In this document: positions 1-7,783 of the stretch, one piece after another
Numbering within the stretch: the first letter of the stretch is position 1
Layout: the number at the start of each line of letters is the position of its first letter
NCBI RefSeq assembly: GCF_002920535.1
Contig: NZ_PQSS01000061.1
Span: 1 to 44,936, forward strand
DNA: 44,936 nt
Source of the DNA: Streptomyces sp. Ru71
GTDB taxonomy: Bacteria > Actinomycetota > Actinomycetes > Streptomycetales > Streptomycetaceae
Direction of reading: 5' to 3'
Program-made: the position numbers and the translations under genes
The notes under the pieces: model-generated
Database searches by the model: none
What the model was told of the DNA's origin: nothing
What the model saw: the letters and a program-made list of their open reading frames with translations, nothing else

Positions 1-106
1 CCAGGGCGCCGGACACGACCACACCGATCAGGATGCGATGGGTCCGGGTCAGCTGTGCCGGGCCGCTCCCGGCCGGTCGAGGTGTATGGCTGCTTCCCGC
101 CGTCAC
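1..106 (-). CDS. N-terminus of a probable membrane protein (partial)
   Basis: A GTG start at 106 on the minus strand is preceded by a strong GGGGGAG ribosome site about 7 bases upstream. The 35 readable residues begin MTAGSSHTPRPAGSG, a Pro/Gly-rich cytoplasmic tail. They then turn hydrophobic (HRILIGVVVSGAL), which looks like the start of a first membrane segment before the window ends. The alternative minus-strand frames here are stopped or lack a hydrophobic pattern. The family cannot be named from so short a piece. Confidence 0.5.
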   Translation of the reverse strand, partial: MTAGSSHTPRPAGSGPAQLTRTHRILIGVVVSGAL

Positions 107-250
107 GTGCCGCTCCCCCGTGTGAACCTCGGAAATGATCAGCCCTCACACTCTCATGGGGGCGCCGCCGTCCGTGACCCGCCGCCTGGCTGGTGGCGCA
201 AGATGGGGCGCGAGGAACACCTGCGAACTGTCGAGGAAGGAGCAGCACCC

Positions 251-655
251 ATGGGTGAGACGGAGGAGGCCGCGGGTCATCGGCGGCAGCCGCCCGTGCC
301 GCGGTCGCTGTGCGACGTGAGGGCTCTCGCCGTCCCCGGTGCCGCGCCGGGCGTGACCTGGAAGCTCGCGGAGTCGGGGCGGCAGCTGGACGCCAACGTG
401 GTCCATCTGCCGCCCGGCGAACGCGTGGACACCCATGTCGAACCGGACCTGGACGTGCTGCTCCTGGTGGTCGCGGGCGAGGGCACCGTCAGCAGCGGCG
501 GCACCGAGGAGCGGGTCGGCGAGGGCACCCTGGTGTGGCTGCCCCGGGGCAGCAGCCGCAGTCTGGCCGCGGGGAGCGACGGGCTGCACTATCTGACGGT
601 TCATCAGCGGCGGCCGGGCATGTGGATCGGCCGCCGCCCGGACGCGTCACCGTGA
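251..655 (+). CDS. small cupin-domain protein
   Basis: This 134-residue protein fits a single cupin barrel. Residues about 55-120 read as a small-molecule-binding beta barrel: NVVHLPPGERVDTHVEP is the first cupin motif, with metal-ligand-like His and Glu. GEGTLVWLPRGSSR followed by a short strand matches the second motif. The ATG at 251 is chosen because GAGGAAGGAG lies 7-16 bases upstream; an earlier in-frame ATG at 38 would add a low-quality Arg-rich extension. The substrate is unknown. Such stand-alone cupins often modulate or sense small ligands. It converges on the methyltransferase gene, with only 27 bases between their ends. Confidence 0.75.
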   Translation: MGETEEAAGHRRQPPVPRSLCDVRALAVPGAAPGVTWKLAESGRQLDANVVHLPPGERVDTHVEPDLDVLLLVVAGEGTVSSGGTEERVGEGTLVWLPRGSSRSLAAGSDGLHYLTVHQRRPGMWIGRRPDASP

Positions 656-682
656 GTGCCGTGAGCATGCCCTGGCGGACTG

Positions 683-1429
683 TCAGGCAAGGTCCGTCGG
701 TGTCGGCCGCAGGACCAGCGTGACGAAGCCGAAGGCGTCCCGGTAGCCGCGCAGCCACTCGGCGCGGTGGACGCCGGCCGCCTCAAGGGCCTGGGCACTG
801 CCGGGCTCCCCGGGGTGGTCCAGGGCCCAGGCGGCCAGGGATCCGGTCCAGGCCCATTCGTAGGCGTCGAGTTCGCCGCGCGTGCTGATGTGCCCGTGGA
901 CCGGGGTCCAGCCGTCGGCGAGGACCCGGTCGACGAAGGTCGGCAGGTCGTCGAGGTCGCCGAGCATCTCGACGGCGTCGGGGCCGGGCTCGCGCTCCCA
1001 GAAGCCGTCGCCGAGCAGGACGCGTCCGCCGGGCGCCAGGTGCTTGCGCGCGGCGGCGAGGGTGGCGAGCGGGCCGCCGAAGGCATGGGTGGCGCCGACG
1101 CTGACGACGAGGTCGAAGGTGTGCGGCGCGGTGAAGTCCGCGGCGTCCTGCTGGTGCAGGACGAGTCGGTCCTCGACGCCGAGGGCGTTCGCCCGCTCGC
1201 GGGCGTGGGCCAGCGCGCGCGGGGAGACGTCGACGCCCTCGGCGCGCAGTCGCGGATGCGCGGCGAGGGCCCGCAGCAGCCACTCCGCGCCTCCGCAGCC
1301 GAGATCGAGTATCCGGGCGTCGGGACGCGGGATGCCCCTGTCCAGCAGCCGGCGTACCGCGTCGTCGTCGAGCGGGGCCGCGATCGGGTGGTCCGCGTGG
1401 GCCAGTCGGGAGATGTGTTCGCGATTCAC
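683..1429 (-). CDS. class I SAM-dependent methyltransferase
   Basis: The 248 residues form a typical Rossmann-fold methyltransferase. Motif I ILDLGCGGAEW lies at about residues 40-50. An acidic loop (GVDVSPRALAHAR) would bind the ribose of S-adenosylmethionine. LVVSVGATHAFG is post-I/motif II and HLAPGGRVLLGDGFW is motif III. The substrate is not predictable: the C-terminal part (WEREPGP through the WAW region) is typical of small-molecule methyltransferases of the Methyltransf_11/25 type. The start is the GTG at 1429; no strong Shine-Dalgarno is visible. It is divergent from cbiZ, with 127 bases between the two starts. Confidence 0.85.
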   Translation of the reverse strand: MNREHISRLAHADHPIAAPLDDDAVRRLLDRGIPRPDARILDLGCGGAEWLLRALAAHPRLRAEGVDVSPRALAHARERANALGVEDRLVLHQQDAADFTAPHTFDLVVSVGATHAFGGPLATLAAARKHLAPGGRVLLGDGFWEREPGPDAVEMLGDLDDLPTFVDRVLADGWTPVHGHISTRGELDAYEWAWTGSLAAWALDHPGEPGSAQALEAAGVHRAEWLRGYRDAFGFVTLVLRPTPTDLA

Positions 1430-1556
1430 CGGCGGAGCCTGTCACGCGCCGCGCCGGCGCGCATGCGGTTTTCGCACCCACGCGCTCCTCGCCGCCACGT
1501 GATGACGACTGCCCGTACGATCACCTGGTCCCGCGTTGCCCGAGGAGTCCCACCGC

Positions 1557-2234
1557 GTGAGTGTCACCGTCCCGCCGCCCCGTCCCGTGCACGGTCTGCT
1601 TGCCGTGCGGCAGCTGACCCGCCGGGAGGACGGGGAGCGGCTGCACGCCCTGCTGTGGCGGGCGGGTCCCGGCTGGCGGATGATCAGCAGCGCCGTGCTC
1701 GGCGGCGGCGTCGGGGAGCGGCGCTGGGTCCTCAACGCCCAGGTGTCCCACGGCTACCGGCGCACCGATCCCGACCGGCACCTCGCCGCGCTGGCCCGGC
1801 AGGCCGGTGTGCGGGGGCCGGGCGTGGGGCTGATGACGGCCGCCGACGTCTCCCGGCACGGTCGGGCCCGGGACGGCGGGGTGGAGGCGGTCGCCACCGC
1901 CGGGCTGGGGGTGCGGGGCTGGGCGGCCTCCCCCGCCGAGGGCGCGACCGTGCCGGCACCCCCGGGCACGGTCAACATCGTGGTGGCGCTGCCGGTCGCG
2001 CTCACCGACGCCGCCCTGGTCAACGCGGTGGCCACGGCCACCGAGGCCAAGGTGCAGGCGCTGCTCGACGCCGGATACGACTGCTCCGGCACACCCACCG
2101 ACGCCGTGTGCGTCGCCGCGCGCACACCCCGGACCGGCGAGGAGCTCCACGCGTTCGCGGGCCCACGGTCCGCGTGGGGAGCACGCCTGGCCCGAGCCGT
2201 CCACACGGCAGTACTCACCGCGGCCGACCGCTGA
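1557..2234 (+). CDS. cbiZ: adenosylcobinamide amidohydrolase CbiZ
   Basis: This 225-residue protein matches the CbiZ family. That family hydrolyses the aminopropanol amide of adenosylcobinamide (or pseudocobalamins) to adenosylcobyric acid, so salvaged corrinoids can re-enter the B12 pathway. Family-typical stretches are SSAVLGGG near the N-terminus, VGLMTAADVS in the middle, GTVNIVVALPVALTDAALVNAVATATEAKVQAL, and GTPTDAVCVAA near the C-terminus. The GTG at 1557 is preferred over the TTG at 1536, because GAGGAG lies 9 bases upstream of it. No cobalamin riboswitch was recognised in the 127-base upstream gap. It stands alone, with no other corrinoid genes in the window. Confidence 0.88.
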   Translation: MSVTVPPPRPVHGLLAVRQLTRREDGERLHALLWRAGPGWRMISSAVLGGGVGERRWVLNAQVSHGYRRTDPDRHLAALARQAGVRGPGVGLMTAADVSRHGRARDGGVEAVATAGLGVRGWAASPAEGATVPAPPGTVNIVVALPVALTDAALVNAVATATEAKVQALLDAGYDCSGTPTDAVCVAARTPRTGEELHAFAGPRSAWGARLARAVHTAVLTAADR

Positions 2235-2240
2235 GGGCCA

Positions 2241-2263
2241 GGCGGGCAGACCGTACGCCCGCC
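2241..2263. terminator. short hairpin after cbiZ
   Basis: GGCGGGC (2241-2247) pairs with GCCCGCC (2257-2263) across a 9-base loop, 6 bases after the cbiZ stop. There is no T-tract, which is usual for Streptomyces terminators. The 7-bp stem makes this a modest call. Confidence 0.35.
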
Positions 2264-2392
2264 ACGCCGCCCGCAACGCGCACAGCCCTACGCCGCTCCT
2301 TCACAGCCGGTGGAATCGGTCCTGAGCCACCCTGACCCGGCCGGCTGTCCCTCAGCTACGGGCGAATCGCCCATGCGCGGTACAGGGGACGG

Positions 2393-3256
2393 CTATGCGG
2401 GTCCGCCCTGGGAGCGCACCGGGTGCATGGCCCAGCGGATGGTGCGGGTCAGGGCCTCGCCCGCGGGCCGTACCGTGAGGTCCTCGACGAGGGGCAGCCT
2501 GGGCAGCCACAGCATGGAGCGGGCCCATGGCGGCAGCAGCGCCACGGCGTTGGCGGCGAGCCCGGCGTACAGGGGGCGGACGGCGAGCGGCAGCGGTGGC
2601 TGCAGCAGCAGGAAGCGTGCCGCGGTCCGGGCCTCGGACGTGGCCCGCAACTCGGGCCGGTAGGCGTCCAGTACGGCGGCCAGCTGGGCGCGGTCGCGGG
2701 GCGGGTTGGTCACGCCGAGCGCCTCGGCGACGCGTGCGGTGTCGGCGACGTAGGCGTCGTATCCGGCGGCGTCCAACGGGTGCGCGCCGAAGCGCTGGTG
2801 GGCACGCAGGAAGCTGTCCGTCTCGGCGGCGTGCACCCAGCCCAGCAGGTGCGGGTCGGCGGCGTGGTAGGGCTCCCCGTCGGGGGTGGTGCCGCGGATT
2901 CTGTCGTGGATGGCGCGGACGTGGTCGACGGCCCGCTGGGCGTCGGCGGCGGTGCCGTAGGTGGTGACGGCCAGGAAGGTGCTGGTGCGCTGGAGGCGGC
3001 CCCAGGGGTCGCCGCGGTAGCCGGAGTGGGCGGCCACGGCCGCCATGGCGCGCGGGTGCAGGGACTGCAGCAGCAGGGCGCTCAGGCCGCCGATGAACAT
3101 CGAGGCGTCGCCGTGCACGGTGCGGATGGGGCGGTCGGGGGCGAACCAGCGCGGGCCGGGGGTGTGGTGGATGCGGGCGCGGTTGCCCGGCCCTTCCGGT
3201 CCGGCCACCCGGCGGAACAGGGCCTGTCCCAGCCGGCTCCGCAGCTGCGTCAGCAC
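2393..3256 (-). CDS. MpaB/Lcp-type oxygenase family protein (DUF2236)
   Basis: The 287-residue protein resembles the DUF2236 family. That family includes latex-clearing protein Lcp and fungal MpaB, heme b oxygenases that cleave alkene bonds. Diagnostic stretches are RTVHGDASMFIGGLSALLLQ, HPRAMAAVAAHSGYRGDPWGRLQRT and DPHLLGWVHAAETDSFLRAHQRFG; the last supplies conserved His and Arg of the heme pocket region. The long open frame reaches 3661, but its first 130 residues are Arg/Pro shadow. GGGAGG just before the GTG at 3256 sets the start. No signal peptide is seen. The true substrate is unknown: most actinobacterial members are uncharacterised. The gene upstream at 3328-3645 points the same way, 71 bases away. 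Confidence 0.82.
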   Translation of the reverse strand: MLTQLRSRLGQALFRRVAGPEGPGNRARIHHTPGPRWFAPDRPIRTVHGDASMFIGGLSALLLQSLHPRAMAAVAAHSGYRGDPWGRLQRTSTFLAVTTYGTAADAQRAVDHVRAIHDRIRGTTPDGEPYHAADPHLLGWVHAAETDSFLRAHQRFGAHPLDAAGYDAYVADTARVAEALGVTNPPRDRAQLAAVLDAYRPELRATSEARTAARFLLLQPPLPLAVRPLYAGLAANAVALLPPWARSMLWLPRLPLVEDLTVRPAGEALTRTIRWAMHPVRSQGGPA

Positions 3257-3327
3257 GGTCACCTCCCGCGGTGCGTTCAGTGTCCGGCATGCCCGCGGGC
3301 CGGGTCCAGTCTCCGGCCGGGGGGCGG

Positions 3328-3645
3328 TCAGGCCGCCGCGCGGGTCCGGGCGCCGGCGGCCGCGGGCCGCACACGGTAGGTCGTCTTGGCGGGGTCGACG
3401 AGCGGTTCGCCGAGGATGATCCGTCCGGCGCGGTGCAGGGTGTCGCAGGCGTCGGTGGGCAGGGCCACGTAGGCGCTGCCGGTGCCGCCGCGTCCGTCGA
3501 GCGACCGCCAGTAGCCGTACCGGCGGCGGCCGCCCGCGTGCACGGTCAGGAAGACGGCCGTGGCGGGGTCGGATATCAGACGCAGGAGATCGGCGACGGC
3601 GGGGCCGACGGGGGCGAGGGACCGGCTGCGGTACGACAGGATCAT
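3328..3645 (-). CDS. hypothetical protein, 105 residues
   Basis: This small cytoplasmic protein starts at ATG 3645, with GGAAAGGG 7-14 bases upstream. It reads as a compact alpha/beta domain (DPATAVFLTVHAGGRRRYGYWRSLDGRG, then AYVALPTDACDTLHRAGRIILGEPLVDPAKTTYRV). The strongly patterned hydrophobic residues and the absence of Arg/Pro shadow composition support it as real. I do not recognise the family. It probably shares a transcript with the downstream MpaB-type gene. Confidence 0.6.
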   Translation of the reverse strand: MILSYRSRSLAPVGPAVADLLRLISDPATAVFLTVHAGGRRRYGYWRSLDGRGGTGSAYVALPTDACDTLHRAGRIILGEPLVDPAKTTYRVRPAAAGARTRAAA

Positions 3646-3725
3646 CCCCTGCCCTTTCCACGACGTTGATCAGTTATGCGCATCATGCAGCACACCACTG
3701 ACAACGGTCCCGGCGGCGCGACGGC

Positions 3726-4700
3726 TCAGTGGGTGTGGCCGGGCGCCTCCTCCTTCGCGGAGGGCGCGGGGGCCTCCTTCGTGGAGGGCGTGGCGGCCGG
3801 ACCGCCCGCGTGGACCGTGAAGGCCGCGGTGTGGACCTTGCCCTCGTGCCGGAAGTCGAGGAAGAGGCGGTAGGCACCCGGGCTCGGCGCCATGGCCGTG
3901 AAGGAGATCGCGGGTCCGGGCCGGGTCGTGCCGTCACCCGGCTCGCCGCCCGGGTGGACGTGGAGGTAGGCGAGGTCCCCGGCGCGCAGGGCGACCAGGT
4001 GGCCGTAGGCGCCGAGGTAGGGCTGGAGGTCGCGCACCGGCTTGCCGTCGCGGCTGACGGTGAGGGTGAGTTCGCTGTCCCGGCCGGGGGTGAGGGTGCC
4101 GGCGAGCCGTACCCGGTAGCCGTCGACCGTGGCGGTGGTGCCGGTCTCGGGCAGTCCGGCCGCCCGGTAGGGGCCGGAGGCGGCGAGGTCGGCGCCGAGG
4201 GTGAGGGCGTCGCCGCCCGTCGGCTTGAAGTCGGCGAAGACCCGGTAGCCGCCGGCCCTGGGCAGGTCGAGCGGGGTGGACCAGGTGCCGTCGGCGGCGC
4301 GCACGGGGTGCAGGTGGCGGAAGACGGTGAGGTCGCGTGAGGCGACGATCAGGTGCAGCTCCTTGTCGTGCTGGCGCTGGTAGGCGGTGACGTTGCGGCC
4401 GGTGCCGTCCTGGACGACGGCGAAGCGCAGGTCGGTGGTGCGGCCGGCTTCCACGCGCGGGGTCTTCAGGTCGAGCGTGTAGCCGTCGCGGGAGATCTCC
4501 AGGCCTCCGGGCGGTGTCTCCTCGCGACCGCCGCCGGTCCCGGCGTGGGCGTCTCCGTGTCCGGCGGTGTGTCGTTCGCCGTGGGCGCTGGTGCTCGCCG
4601 CGGGGGACACCGGGTCGATGACGGTGCCCACGCCATAGGCGGTGCCGAAGGTCGCGGCGAGCGCGGCGGCGAAGACGGTGATCCGTGCACCGGTGTTCAT
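3726..4700 (-). CDS. secreted His-rich YtkA-like protein of the copper island
   Basis: The 324-residue protein has an N-terminal membrane/signal segment (ITVFAAALAATFGTAYGVGTVI, shown here only as a landmark). A His-rich stretch, HGERHTAGHGDAHAG, lies at about residues 40-54. Two beta-sandwich repeats of the YtkA/FixH-like kind follow: HDKELHLIVASRDLTVFRHLHP with YRVFADFKP, and then GHLVALRAGDLAYLHVHP with AYRLFLDFRH. The tail ends GHTH. The many His residues in HLIV, HLHP and HVHP patterns suggest extracytoplasmic metal handling. ATG 4700 is chosen over TTG 4706 because GGAGGAGGAG sits 8 bases upstream. It is divergent from the HMA/copA operon across three CsoR-like operators, one lying about 52 bases from this start. 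A role in copper export or buffering is inferred from that context. Confidence 0.8.
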   Translation of the reverse strand: MNTGARITVFAAALAATFGTAYGVGTVIDPVSPAASTSAHGERHTAGHGDAHAGTGGGREETPPGGLEISRDGYTLDLKTPRVEAGRTTDLRFAVVQDGTGRNVTAYQRQHDKELHLIVASRDLTVFRHLHPVRAADGTWSTPLDLPRAGGYRVFADFKPTGGDALTLGADLAASGPYRAAGLPETGTTATVDGYRVRLAGTLTPGRDSELTLTVSRDGKPVRDLQPYLGAYGHLVALRAGDLAYLHVHPGGEPGDGTTRPGPAISFTAMAPSPGAYRLFLDFRHEGKVHTAAFTVHAGGPAATPSTKEAPAPSAKEEAPGHTH

Positions 4701-4751
4701 GGCCAACTCCTCCTCCCGGCCGTCTCGGTCGAGCGGCCGACAGACCTCAAG

Positions 4752-4768
4752 GTACCCCTGGGGGGTAT
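4752..4768. promoter_or_regulatory. CsoR-like operator 1 (YtkA-like gene side)
   Basis: The sequence GTACCCCTGGGGGGTAT is an inverted repeat with the TACCCC/GGGGTA form of actinobacterial copper-sensing CsoR operators. It sits about 52 bases upstream of the ATG of the minus-strand YtkA-like gene. Confidence 0.7.
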
Positions 4769-4799
4769 GAAGTCAAGTCGAGGGAGGGCTTGCTCGGCG

Positions 4800-4817
4800 G
4801 TACCCGCCAGGGGTATA
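4800..4817. promoter_or_regulatory. CsoR-like operator 2 (central)
   Basis: GTACCCGCCAGGGGTATA keeps the TACCC and GGGTA half sites but is less symmetric than its two neighbours. It lies midway between the other boxes. Centre-to-centre distances are about 48 and 34 bases. Confidence 0.6.
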
Positions 4818-4833
4818 CATAGATCGTTCGCCC

Positions 4834-4852
4834 GATACCCCCTGGGGGTATC
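4834..4852. promoter_or_regulatory. CsoR-like operator 3 (perfect palindrome, HMA/copA side)
   Basis: GATACCCCCTGGGGGTATC is a perfect palindrome around a single central base. It lies 40 bases before the ATG of the HMA protein. It matches the G-tract inverted repeat to which tetrameric CsoR binds and which is released on Cu(I) binding. No csoR gene is in the window, so the repressor must be encoded elsewhere. Confidence 0.78.
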
Positions 4853-4892
4853 TGACGGGCAACGAAGTCCGCCACGCCCTCACGGAGGAACC

Positions 4893-5165
4893 ATGTCCAA
4901 CTGCTGTACGCCGGACGGAAGCTGCCACACCACGTCGGAGATCCGGACCACCTACAAGGTCGGCGGAGTGGGCAGCGCGCACTGCCAGGGCGTCGTCGCC
5001 GAGGCGGTGGGCGGCCTGGAGCAGGTGGCCGCCGTCGAGGTCGAGATCGGCACCGGTCTGGTCACGGTGACCACCTCCGCCGAGCCCGACGAGTCGCTCG
5101 ACGCCCTGATCGCCAGGACCGTCGACGAGGCCGGCTACGACTTCGCCGGCCGCGTGCCCGTCTGA
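4893..5165 (+). CDS. HMA-domain copper-chaperone-like protein with an altered metal motif
   Basis: A 90-residue protein starting at ATG 4893, with CGGAGG 5-10 bases upstream. It has one ferredoxin-like HMA fold: TYKVGGVGSAHCQGVVAEAV, then VEVEIGTGLVTVTT, then a C-terminal EAGYDF. CopZ normally hands Cu(I) to CopA through MxCxxC. Here the first Cys position reads Ser (GSAHCQG), leaving a single Cys plus His. A separate Cys cluster, NCCTPDGSCH, lies at residues 3-12 and may supply ligands. It is followed by copA after 91 bases and is preceded by the perfect CsoR-like box, so copper induction is expected. Confidence 0.82.
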   Translation: MSNCCTPDGSCHTTSEIRTTYKVGGVGSAHCQGVVAEAVGGLEQVAAVEVEIGTGLVTVTTSAEPDESLDALIARTVDEAGYDFAGRVPV

Positions 5166-5177
5166 GACACGCACCGG

Positions 5178-5207
5178 GCGGGGCCGCGCGCCCGGCGCCG
5201 GCCCCGC
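5178..5207 (+). terminator. intercistronic hairpin between the HMA gene and copA
   Basis: GCGGGGCCG (5178-5186) pairs with CGGCCCCGC (5199-5207) across a 12-base loop, 12 bases after the HMA stop. It could be a partial terminator or mRNA stabiliser that makes the chaperone more abundant than the pump. Confidence 0.45.
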
Positions 5208-5256
5208 TCCCGTTCCCCTGTCGCACCACCGCATCCGTGAGCTGCGAGGAGCAGAG

Positions 5257-7524
5257 ATGACCACCACCACGCCCGGCGCCGCCGAGGTCGAACTCGCCAT
5301 CGGCGGCATGACCTGCGCCTCGTGCGCCGCCCGGATCGAGAAGAAGCTCAACCGCATGGACGGGGTCGAGGCCACCGTCAACTACGCCACCGAGAAGGCG
5401 AAGGTCACCTTCCGCGAGGACGTGAGCGTCGCCGACCTGATCGCCACGGTCGAGGCCACGGGATACACCGCCCAGGAGCCCCGGCGGGAGACCACGGGCC
5501 CCGGTGCCGGCACTCAGGGCGAGGCGCCGGGCGAGCACGACGAACTGCGTCCGCTGCGGCAGCGGTTGACCGCGGCCGTCGCCCTGGCGGTGCCGGTCAT
5601 CGCGCCGGCGATGGTCCCGGCGCTGCAGTTCGAGTACTGGCAGTGGCTGTCGCTCACCCTGGCCGCACCGGTGGTCACCTACGCCGCCTGGCCCTTCCAC
5701 AAGGCGGCCTTCACCAATGCCCGGCACGGCGCGGCCACCATGGACACGCTGATCTCGGTCGGTACGACGGCGGCGTTCCTGTGGTCGCTGTGGGCGCTGT
5801 TCTTCGGCACCGCCGGCACCCCCGGCATGACCCATCCCTTCACGTTCACCATCGCCCGCACCGACGGCGCCGGGAACATCTATCTGGAGGCGGCGGCCGG
5901 CGTCACCGCCTTCATCCTGGCCGGCCGGTACTTCGAGGCCCGCTCCAAGCGCAAGGCCGGCGCGGCGCTCAAGGCCCTGCTGGAGCTGGGCGCCAAGGAG
6001 GTCACCGTCCTGCGCGGCGGCCGGGAGGAACTCGTCCCCGTCGGCGAACTGAGGGCCGGCGACCGGTTCCTGGTGCGGCCCGGCGAGAAGATCGCCACGG
6101 ACGGAGTCGTCGTCGAGGGGTCGTCCGCGGTGGACGCCTCCATGCTCACCGGCGAGTCGGTGCCGGTCGAGGTCGGCGCGGGGGACGCGGTCACCGGAGC
6201 CACGCTGAACGCGGGCGGGCGGCTCGTGGTCGAGGCCACGCGGGTCGGCGCCGACACCCAGCTCGCGCGGATGGCCAGGCTGGTGGAGGACGCGCAGAAC
6301 GGCAAGGCCGCCGCCCAGCGGCTCGCCGACCGGATCTCCGGCGTCTTCGTGCCGGTCGTGATCGCCCTGGCGCTCGGCACCCTCGGCTTCTGGCTCGGCA
6401 ACGGAGCCGGGCTCGGTGCCGCCTTCACCGCGGCGGTCGCCGTCCTCATCATCGCCTGCCCCTGCGCCCTGGGCCTGGCCACGCCGACCGCGCTGATGGT
6501 CGGTACCGGACGCGGCGCCCAGCTCGGCATCCTCATCAAGGGGCCGGAGGTGCTGGAGAGCACCCGCAAGGTCGACACCATCGTCCTGGACAAGACCGGC
6601 ACCGTCACCACCGGCAAGATGACCCTGCTCGCCGTGCACACCGCCGACGGCACGCACGAGACGGATGTCCTGCGCCTGGCCGGCGCCCTGGAGCACTCCT
6701 CCGAGCACCCCGTCGCCCAGGCCGTGGCGGCCGGTGCGGCAGCCCGGGTCGGCACCCTGCCCGCCCCGGAGGACTTCGCCAGCATCCCCGGCCTGGGCGT
6801 CCAGGGAATCGTCGACGGACACGCCGTCCTCGTCGGCCGCGAGCAGCTGCTGACCGAGTGGGCGATGTCCCTGCCCGAGGACCTGCGGCGGGCCAAGGCC
6901 GAGGCCGAGGCGGCGGGCCGTACGGCCATCGCGGTCGCCTGGGACGGCGAGGCCCGCGCGGTTGTGGGGGTCGCCGACGCCGTGAAGGACACCAGCGCGG
7001 AGGCGATCCGGCGGCTGCGCGCCCTCGGCCTGACCCCGATGCTGCTGACCGGCGACAACAGGGCCGTCGCCGAGGCCGTGGCCGCGGAGGTGGGCATCGC
7101 GCCCGAGCACGTGATCGCCGAGGTCCTGCCGCAGGACAAGGTCGACGTCGTCAAGCGGCTGCAGGGTGAGGGGCGTGCGGTCGCCATGGTCGGCGACGGG
7201 GTCAACGACGCCGCCGCCCTCGCCCAGGCCGACCTGGGGCTCGCCATGGGCACGGGCACGGACGCCGCGATCGAGGCCGGCGACCTGACCCTGGTGCGCG
7301 GCGACCTGCGGATCGCGGCGGACGCGATCCGGCTGTCCCGCAGGACACTGGGCACCATCAGGTCCAACCTGTTCTGGGCCTTCGCCTACAACGTGGCCGC
7401 TCTGCCGCTGGCCGCCGCGGGACTGCTCAACCCGATGATCGCGGGTGCGGCCATGGCCTTCTCGTCGGTCTTCGTGGTCGGCAACAGCCTGCGCCTGCGC
7501 GGCTTCCGGCCCGCCGACCGCTGA
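5257..7524 (+). CDS. copA: copper-translocating P1B-type ATPase CopA
   Basis: This 755-residue pump exports Cu(I) across the cytoplasmic membrane using ATP. One N-terminal HMA domain has an intact MTCASC at residues 18-23. Membrane helices begin at about 105. TGES is at 298-301 (actuator), the transmembrane CPC site at 401-403, the phosphorylated Asp in DKTGT at 445, the SEHP motif of P1B pumps follows, and GDGVND is at 646-651. The C-terminal helix pair has the usual N/Y/M signature region (NLFWAFAYNVAALPLA). Length is normal. The ATG at 5257 follows GAGGAGCAGAG. It probably shares the CsoR-controlled transcript with the upstream HMA gene. Confidence 0.95.
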   Translation: MTTTTPGAAEVELAIGGMTCASCAARIEKKLNRMDGVEATVNYATEKAKVTFREDVSVADLIATVEATGYTAQEPRRETTGPGAGTQGEAPGEHDELRPLRQRLTAAVALAVPVIAPAMVPALQFEYWQWLSLTLAAPVVTYAAWPFHKAAFTNARHGAATMDTLISVGTTAAFLWSLWALFFGTAGTPGMTHPFTFTIARTDGAGNIYLEAAAGVTAFILAGRYFEARSKRKAGAALKALLELGAKEVTVLRGGREELVPVGELRAGDRFLVRPGEKIATDGVVVEGSSAVDASMLTGESVPVEVGAGDAVTGATLNAGGRLVVEATRVGADTQLARMARLVEDAQNGKAAAQRLADRISGVFVPVVIALALGTLGFWLGNGAGLGAAFTAAVAVLIIACPCALGLATPTALMVGTGRGAQLGILIKGPEVLESTRKVDTIVLDKTGTVTTGKMTLLAVHTADGTHETDVLRLAGALEHSSEHPVAQAVAAGAAARVGTLPAPEDFASIPGLGVQGIVDGHAVLVGREQLLTEWAMSLPEDLRRAKAEAEAAGRTAIAVAWDGEARAVVGVADAVKDTSAEAIRRLRALGLTPMLLTGDNRAVAEAVAAEVGIAPEHVIAEVLPQDKVDVVKRLQGEGRAVAMVGDGVNDAAALAQADLGLAMGTGTDAAIEAGDLTLVRGDLRIAADAIRLSRRTLGTIRSNLFWAFAYNVAALPLAAAGLLNPMIAGAAMAFSSVFVVGNSLRLRGFRPADR

Positions 7525-7544
7525 GGCCGGCCGAGGCCCCCCCG

Positions 7545-7586
7545 CCCCGGCCTGACAGGCGTCCCGGTCCGTCTGTCAGGCCGGGG
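7545..7586. terminator. bidirectional terminator between copA and the small minus-strand gene
   Basis: CCCCGGCCTGACAG (7545-7558) pairs perfectly with CTGTCAGGCCGGGG (7573-7586): a 14-bp stem and a 14-base loop. It begins 20 bases after the copA stop. The stop codon of the convergent small gene (7576-7578) lies inside the right arm. Confidence 0.75.
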
Positions 7587-7746
7587 ACGCCTGCCGCTGG
7601 GCCGCGTACTGCCCGCCCAGCAGTTCCGCCGCCCGGTGCTGCGTGTGCTCGGCGGCCTTCTGCGCCTCCGCCACGACGTCGCCCCGCTCCCGCAGCAGGG
7701 TCTCGTAGATCGGTGGATGGCCGCTTTCCACGGTGCCGTACGTCAT
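7576..7746 (-). CDS. small hypothetical protein, 56 residues
   Basis: It starts at ATG 7746 with a good AAAGGAG ribosome site 7 bases upstream; the open frame to 7764 has no better start. The peptide (MTYGTVESGHPPIYETLLRE and a helical Ala/Glu/Gln-rich remainder) looks soluble and helical. I do not recognise a family. It and the next gene (7784-8137) run in the same direction. Confidence 0.55.
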   Translation of the reverse strand: MTYGTVESGHPPIYETLLRERGDVVAEAQKAAEHTQHRAAELLGGQYAAQRQASPA

Positions 7747-7783
7747 CGCACTGCTCCTTTCCACTGGGGAATTCCAGATTTCC

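Noticed and set aside
5062..7110. A 682-residue minus-strand frame opposite copA
   Set aside because: copA is unambiguous by motifs. The antisense frame is low-complexity Gly/Asp/Arg and has no recognisable domain.
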